From NCBI GenBank assembly GCA_902783815.1, contig CACZSM010000033.1, forward strand, positions 1 through 9,050: a stretch of DNA of 9,050 nt. Direction: 5' to 3'. Of the stretch, positions 5,773-9,050 are shown one piece after another. Under the pieces are notes generated by a model that saw only the letters and a list, made by a program, of their open reading frames with translations, searched no databases and had not been told where the DNA came from. The position numbers and the translations under genes are program-made. Each line of letters starts with the position of its first letter. Within the stretch, counting starts at the first letter, position 1. The DNA is from an uncultured Ruminococcus sp. (GTDB lineage Bacteria > Bacillota > Clostridia > Oscillospirales > Acutalibacteraceae).

Positions 5773-6609
5773 TTATTTTGCATATTTTTTTGCATTTCGT
5801 CGATCTATCAATGCGCCGGTTGCTGTGAATATCAAAAATACAAATAAATTAACTATTACTATGCTTGCACCTGTCGGAGTGGAAAATGTATAGGAGATTA
5901 TAAGTCCTGCCGTAAAGCTGACAGCCGATATCACCGCTGAGCTTATTATTACTGAACGAAAGCTGCGAAATATCCTCATTGAGGTTATCGCCGGGAATAT
6001 TATCAGACTCGATATCAGCAGCGATCCCATCATCTTCATCCCTACAACTATCGTAAGTGCCGTAAGCAGCGCTATTATCATATTATAAATACCCGCCCTT
6101 GTTCCCGTTGCCTTTGCAAAGCTCTCATCAAATGTAACGGCAAATATCTTGTTATAGAACAGAATGAACATCACGGAAACCATTATGAACAATACTACGC
6201 AAAGCACTACATCGTTTTGTGACATCGACAATATACTTCCGAAAAGATAACTGTTTATATCCGTATTCATACCCGTAGTAAGTGTTGCGGCAGTTATGCC
6301 TATCGCAAGCGCACTTGTAGATATCAGCGCAATTGCGGCATCTCCTTTTATCTTGCTGTTTTCGCTTATCCTCAACAGGAAAAATGCTGACACCACTACG
6401 ATCGGTATTGCAAATTCCAGCGGCGCTAAATTTGCTCCGGAGGCTATCGCCAATGCTCCGAATCCTACATGAGAAAGTCCGTCCCCTATCATGGAGTATC
6501 TTTTCAGTACGAGGCTCACTCCAAGCAGCGCTGCACACAGTGATATAAGCAAGCCTCCCAAAAGCGCCCTTTGCATAAAATCATATTCAAACATCTCAAA
6601 CAGATCCAC
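5773..6609 (-). CDS. znuB: Metal ABC transporter permease (ABC-3/ZnuB family)
   Basis: This is the 278-residue membrane subunit of a zinc- or manganese-type importer. Hydrophobic segments run through the protein, starting with LLGGLLISLCAALLGVSLV near the N-terminus. The loop SMIGDGLSHVGFGALAIA (about 39-56) is the hallmark of the ABC-3 permease family, and GMKMMGSLLISSLIIFPA (about 192-209) is the conserved cytoplasmic coupling and membrane region. It ends with a short basic tail (DRRNAKKYAK). The start is GTG at 6609, chosen because GGAGG lies 7 nt upstream; an in-frame ATG five codons later (6594) has no comparable site. It is the last gene of the metal operon, 2 bp after the ATPase gene. 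Confidence 0.93.
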   Translation of the reverse strand: MDLFEMFEYDFMQRALLGGLLISLCAALLGVSLVLKRYSMIGDGLSHVGFGALAIASGANLAPLEFAIPIVVVSAFFLLRISENSKIKGDAAIALISTSALAIGITAATLTTGMNTDINSYLFGSILSMSQNDVVLCVVLFIMVSVMFILFYNKIFAVTFDESFAKATGTRAGIYNMIIALLTALTIVVGMKMMGSLLISSLIIFPAITSMRIFRSFRSVIISSAVISAVSFTAGLIISYTFSTPTGASIVIVNLFVFLIFTATGALIDRRNAKKYAK

Positions 6610-6611
6610 TT

Positions 6612-7334
6612 TTAATCCTCCAACTGCGTTTTTTCATCTGAAAAAAAGTACCTTCCCATCGGACTCTTTATATACTCATCTGTAGTACCAAAAAAACTCT
6701 TATCCCCGTTAAGATGCAGTATATGCGTTGCATACTTCACCGAAGCATTTATGTCATGCGATACCATTATTATAGTAATGCCTTCTTTTCTGTTAAGCTC
6801 ATTTATAAGCTTATACATATCCTCTGTTACGATCGGATCCAGTCCTGTTACAGGCTCGTCAAGCAAAAGCATCTTCTTTCCTGCGCACAGCGCCCTTGCA
6901 AGAAGTACTCTTTGCTGCTGTCCGCCTGAAAGGTCACGGTAGCTCCTGCGGACAAGCTCCTCTATACCGAGCCTGTGTATATTATGTACAGCTATCTCCT
7001 TGTCCTCGGCTGAATAGAACGGACGGAACCCCCTGCTGTTCAGTCTGCCGGAGAGCACCACCTCAAAAACATTTGCAGGAAAATCCTTCTGCGCCGGTGT
7101 CTGCTGGGGAAGATAGCCTATCTCATTGGCTTTAAGTCCGTTTTCCCTTATTATCTTACCCTCCGCCGGAGATTTCAGACCCAGTATCCCTCTTGTAAGG
7201 GTACTTTTTCCCGATCCGTTTTCTCCTACTATACAAAGATAATCTCCGCTGTGTACGCAGAAGCTGAGGTTTTTTATTACTCCCGTATTTTCATAGGAAA
7301 ACGAAACTCCCTCACATTTCAAAAGCTCCTCCAT
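6612..7334 (-). CDS. znuC: Metal ABC transporter ATP-binding protein (ZnuC family)
   Basis: This 240-residue cytoplasmic ATPase powers uptake with the neighbouring permease and binding lipoprotein. Walker A is GENGSGKST (37-45), the Q-loop is LPQQT (75-79, Q77/Q78), the signature is LSGGQQQR (135-142), Walker B is LLLDEP (156-161) with E160, the D-loop is GLD (164-166) and the switch histidine is H193 in VSHD. The Q-rich signature and short length are usual for ZnuC/AdcC/MntB proteins. The ATG follows the znuA stop by 1 nt (TGATATG). The best Shine-Dalgarno sequence, GGAGG inside znuA, sits about 12 nt upstream, so initiation probably depends on ribosomes finishing znuA. Confidence 0.95.
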   Translation of the reverse strand: MEELLKCEGVSFSYENTGVIKNLSFCVHSGDYLCIVGENGSGKSTLTRGILGLKSPAEGKIIRENGLKANEIGYLPQQTPAQKDFPANVFEVVLSGRLNSRGFRPFYSAEDKEIAVHNIHRLGIEELVRRSYRDLSGGQQQRVLLARALCAGKKMLLLDEPVTGLDPIVTEDMYKLINELNRKEGITIIMVSHDINASVKYATHILHLNGDKSFFGTTDEYIKSPMGRYFFSDEKTQLED

Positions 7335-7335
7335 A

Positions 7336-8295
7336 TCAGGACAGCGCCTCCTCGAGATTTTTCAGATTGTCATTCATGATACTTACATATGTAACGCCCT
7401 GTTCAAACATTTCCTTTGATACATTATGACATGAATGAAACTGTAATTTCTTTGCTCCCGTTTCTGAGCAGATCGTGTCAGCGACCTTGCCATTGGAAAA
7501 CTCTATCGTAAATACAACTGGTATTTTCTTTTCCTTTACCTTTTCTATAAGAGTAGATATTGTAGAAGCTATCGGCTCTGTTTCCGAGGAGCATCCCGGA
7601 AATGCCGCATAGTATGTCAGACCGTACTGATCCGCAAAATACCGGAACGGGAACCTGTCTCCGAAAACTATTGTTTTTCTTTTGCCCCCGTCAACTACTT
7701 TTTTTATGTCGTTATCCAGCTTTGAAAGCTCCAGGGAGTATTTATTTTCATTCGCGCTGTAATATGATGTATTCGCACTGTCAAGCTCTGACATTGCATC
7801 CCTTATTGCTTTTGTTATGGTTATTGCATTTACGGGCGATGTCCAGACATGTTCGTCATATTCTATCTTGTCGCCTTCTTCCTCCTCTGCCTGCATACCC
7901 TCAACTATCTCCTCCGGCACAACATCAACACATTCCATCAGAGCTATTACCTTCTTCGGCTTTTTTTCTCCGGATTCAAGTATCTCTCTGACCCATTCGT
8001 CCGACTCACCGCCTACATATATGAACAGATCACAGTTCCTTATATTTATTATATCCTGTGGGCTTGGGTCGTAAGTATGACTTTCCGTTCCGGGCTGCAA
8101 CAGCATCCTCACATCTGCCTTTTCGCCCCCTACCTCCTTTGCGAAATCATACGGCGGAAATATTGTTGAGATTACACTCAGCTTACCTTCCTCCTTATCG
8201 TTATCCTTTGTCCTGCCGCATCCGCACATTAATGCAGCTGTCATCACTGCCGCAAGCATCAGTGATACTATTTTATTCATCCTCTTTTTCATCAT
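7336..8295 (-). CDS. znuA: Metal-binding lipoprotein of the ABC importer (ZnuA/AdcA type)
   Basis: This is the 319-residue extracellular solute-binding subunit of cluster A-I. A basic start and a hydrophobic stretch (about 9-23) lead to MCGC; C26 after C24-G25 is the likely lipidated cysteine, anchoring the protein outside the membrane. Metal-site candidates are H73 (GTESHTYDPS), H149 (DEHVWTSP) and E240 (ETEP). The usual third histidine region reads GDRFPFRYF (212-220), as I recall for clostridial members, and FHSCHN (286-291) may add ligands. The His-rich loop of many zinc proteins is replaced by a short acidic run (EEEE, 137-140). The start is ATG 8295 (or 8292); the frame's 8340 start lies deep inside the regulator gene. 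It overlaps the regulator by 23 nt. Zinc is favoured by context; manganese or iron is not excluded. Confidence 0.9.
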   Translation of the reverse strand: MMKKRMNKIVSLMLAAVMTAALMCGCGRTKDNDKEEGKLSVISTIFPPYDFAKEVGGEKADVRMLLQPGTESHTYDPSPQDIINIRNCDLFIYVGGESDEWVREILESGEKKPKKVIALMECVDVVPEEIVEGMQAEEEEGDKIEYDEHVWTSPVNAITITKAIRDAMSELDSANTSYYSANENKYSLELSKLDNDIKKVVDGGKRKTIVFGDRFPFRYFADQYGLTYYAAFPGCSSETEPIASTISTLIEKVKEKKIPVVFTIEFSNGKVADTICSETGAKKLQFHSCHNVSKEMFEQGVTYVSIMNDNLKNLEEALS

Positions 8296-8719
8296 TATCC
8301 CTACCTTCATTCTTTTTATAACATTCTGCACAGATACCATAAAAAACTGTCCGGAACAGGTCTATATGAAAGCCGTGTTCTTCTCCTATGTGACTGCATA
8401 TTTCCTCAAGATGCGTACAGTTCATATGTATGAGTCTGCCGCACTTTTCACATTTCATATGAAAATGCTCTCTGCACTGTTCCGACTTCCCGGAATACTG
8501 GAAACACGCGGATGTTGTCCCGTCAACAGTATATTTCCGTATCAGACCCTGTTCAAGCAATTTATCGAGGTGTCTGTATATAGTTGTCACTCCGACATGA
8601 GTATTATCCTGTTCCATATATTCGGATATATTCCCAACAGTAACATGGCAGTCCTTATGCTCCATCAGGTAATCAAGTATTGCTTGTCTTTGTCTGGTTT
8701 TATAATTACTTCCGCTCAT
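8273..8719 (-). CDS. Fur-family metalloregulator, probably Zur
   Basis: This is a 148-residue cytoplasmic repressor of the Fur superfamily. The N-terminal winged helix (1-75) includes TRQRQAILDYL (8-18) and the recognition region GVTTIYRHLDKLLEQGLIRK (43-62). The C-terminal dimerisation domain has a structural zinc site made by C90/C93 (CEKCG) and C130/C133 (CAEC), and likely sensory ligands among C82, H85, H87, H103 and H118. I chose ATG 8719 because AGGTG lies about 7 nt upstream and the length then matches the family. The frame extends to 8839, but that extension crosses the promoter and repeat. Being first in the operon with a znuABC-type importer suggests zinc sensing and autorepression. 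PerR or Fur specificity cannot be excluded from sequence. The acidic tail (NDEKEDE) is encoded in the overlap with znuA. Confidence 0.92.
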   Translation of the reverse strand: MSGSNYKTRQRQAILDYLMEHKDCHVTVGNISEYMEQDNTHVGVTTIYRHLDKLLEQGLIRKYTVDGTTSACFQYSGKSEQCREHFHMKCEKCGRLIHMNCTHLEEICSHIGEEHGFHIDLFRTVFYGICAECYKKNEGRDNDEKEDE

Positions 8720-8745
8720 CTTATTCACCTGCCGCTTTTTCAATT

Positions 8746-8760
8746 TGAAAACCGTTTTCA
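8746..8760 (-). promoter_or_regulatory. Candidate Fur/Zur-type operator
   Basis: TGAAAAC-G-GTTTTCA on the minus strand is a perfect 7-1-7 palindrome, the geometry of the Bacillus Fur, Zur and PerR boxes (Fur: TGATAAT-N-ATTATCA). It begins at the last base of the -10 box and covers the expected transcription start, so binding would block the operon promoter. The assignment is by geometry and position. Confidence 0.7.
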
Positions 8761-8788
8761 TTTTACTACACTTTCCCCCATTTGTCAA
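8760..8788 (-). promoter_or_regulatory. Sigma-A promoter of the metal operon
   Basis: The minus strand has TTGACA (8788-8783), a 17-bp spacer and TAAAAT (8765-8760). Start of transcription is expected near 8753, giving a leader of about 33 nt before the regulator ATG at 8719. The -35 box directly abuts the GC hairpin that ends the right repeat copy. Confidence 0.85.
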
Positions 8789-8908
8789 GCGGCGTGCCGC
8801 CGCTGTCAATGTTTCTCCAACGCGGCTTCTAAAACTCAAATTAAACTATTGACATACATAAGAAAAAAGTGTCAAGTAATTTCTCCATGTCGGCGTCCGC
8901 CGACGATG
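8789..8908 (-). repeat. Structured interspersed repeat, right copy (inverted)
   Basis: This is the reverse-complement partner of 35-154. On the minus strand it reads CATC, hairpin GTCGGCG-GA-CGCCGAC (8904-8889), ATGGAGAAAT, a variable AT-rich centre with TATGTATG, TTGGAGAAAC, ATTGACA and the GCGGCG-GCA-CGCCGC hairpin (8803-8789). The last 30 bp (8789-8818) are identical to 125-154. The first hairpin differs in sequence from the left copy but still pairs perfectly. It points toward the metal operon and ends exactly where the -35 box begins. No transposase or obvious target-site duplication is seen, although TTGACA occurs on both sides of the terminal hairpin. Confidence 0.75.
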
Positions 8909-9050
8909 CCGCTTTGCGGTTCGATGGCGGCTTTGCCGCCCAATAACTTATTGTTTCCACTTTCTACGGTCAATTCAGGAGCGCCTGCTTTTTGCCAATC
9001 TTAATTATACAATTTGGTGTTCCTCTCCCTCAGTCGCCTGCGGCGACAGC
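8909..9050. repeat. Chain of GC-rich triloop mini-hairpins at the window edge
   Basis: Perfect hairpins CCGC-TTT-GCGG (8909-8919), GGCGGC-TTT-GCCGCC (8926-8940) and GTCGCC-TGC-GGCGAC (9033-9047) are present, plus the AT palindrome CAATAA-C-TTATTG (8941-8953). Short spacers such as GATG and TTCGAT link the first ones to the right repeat copy. Bases 8954-9030 are gene-free and AT-richer; a minus-strand TATAAT (9009-9004) has no matching -35. The structure may continue beyond the window. Together with the repeat, bases 8720-9050 contain no gene. Confidence 0.7.

Noticed and set aside
6152..6538. Alternative minus-strand frame inside znuB
   Set aside because: It lies wholly inside a well-supported permease gene in another frame and shows no recognisable protein pattern.
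8720..8839. N-terminal extension of the Fur-family regulator to 8839
   Set aside because: The extra 40 codons cross the sigma-A promoter, the operator palindrome and the repeat, and would make the protein longer than the family. ATG 8719 has a suitable ribosome binding site.
8865..8888. Promoter inside the right repeat (TTGACA with 17-bp spacing to TCAATA on minus)
   Set aside because: The -10 match is poor and the left copy does not keep the hexamers.
35..8908. Composite transposon bounded by the two inverted repeats
   Set aside because: The repeats are diverged from each other, no transposase lies between or beside them, and the enclosed genes are housekeeping functions. Independent repeat copies are the simpler reading.
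8889..9047. CRISPR array
   Set aside because: The short palindromes vary in sequence and length, spacers are only 4-6 nt, and no cas genes are present.

Overview
The window looks like chromosomal DNA of a low- to mid-GC Gram-positive anaerobe, most likely a Ruminococcus-like member of the Clostridia. The reasons are the strong purine-rich ribosome binding sites, a Firmicutes-type pyruvate kinase with an extra C-terminal domain, a lipoprotein-type metal-binding protein, an aroQ/M24 peptidase pair in the order of Bacillus subtilis yqhS-yqhT, and a TTG-started Cro/CI-type repressor. This placement is inferred from protein character, not from a search.

Layout. (1) Bases 1-312 hold no gene. They carry one copy of a structured repeat (about 35-154), a T-tract and a bidirectional terminator (247-270). 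(2) Bases 313-4430, minus strand, form a tightly packed operon read right to left: a YqeG-type HAD phosphatase, a small DUF6572-like protein, aroQ, an M24B aminopeptidase and pyk. Overlaps of 29 and 4 nt and gaps of 4 and 16 nt suggest co-transcription and translational coupling. (3) Bases 4481-4819, minus strand, are rpsU (S21, 58 aa) with a consensus promoter and its own terminator. (4) Bases 4820-5283 are an AT-rich, gene-free divergent region with a perfect 14-bp palindrome, a promoter and an inverted repeat, leading into a plus-strand XRE regulator (5284-5679). (5) A shared terminator (5737-5769) separates that gene from a convergent minus-strand metal operon (5773-8719): a Fur/Zur-family regulator, then znuA-, znuC- and znuB-like genes. 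It has a strong sigma-A promoter overlapped by a perfect 7-1-7 palindrome of Fur-box geometry. (6) Bases 8789-9050 hold a second, inverted copy of the repeat and a chain of GC-rich mini-hairpins running to the window edge.

How the parts work together. The metal operon is a self-contained homeostasis unit: the regulator probably senses zinc and represses its own promoter together with the lipoprotein, ATPase and permease. The pyk operon mixes central metabolism, shikimate pathway, peptide turnover and a probable lipid phosphatase, so it is a housekeeping cluster rather than one pathway.

I found no defence system, biosynthetic cluster, transposase, CRISPR array, rRNA or tRNA. The least-explained material is the pair of structured repeats: about 120 nt each, in inverted orientation roughly 8.6 kb apart. 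They share a 30-bp identical core, and their mini-hairpins keep pairing although the stem sequences differ. One copy abuts the -35 box of the metal operon.
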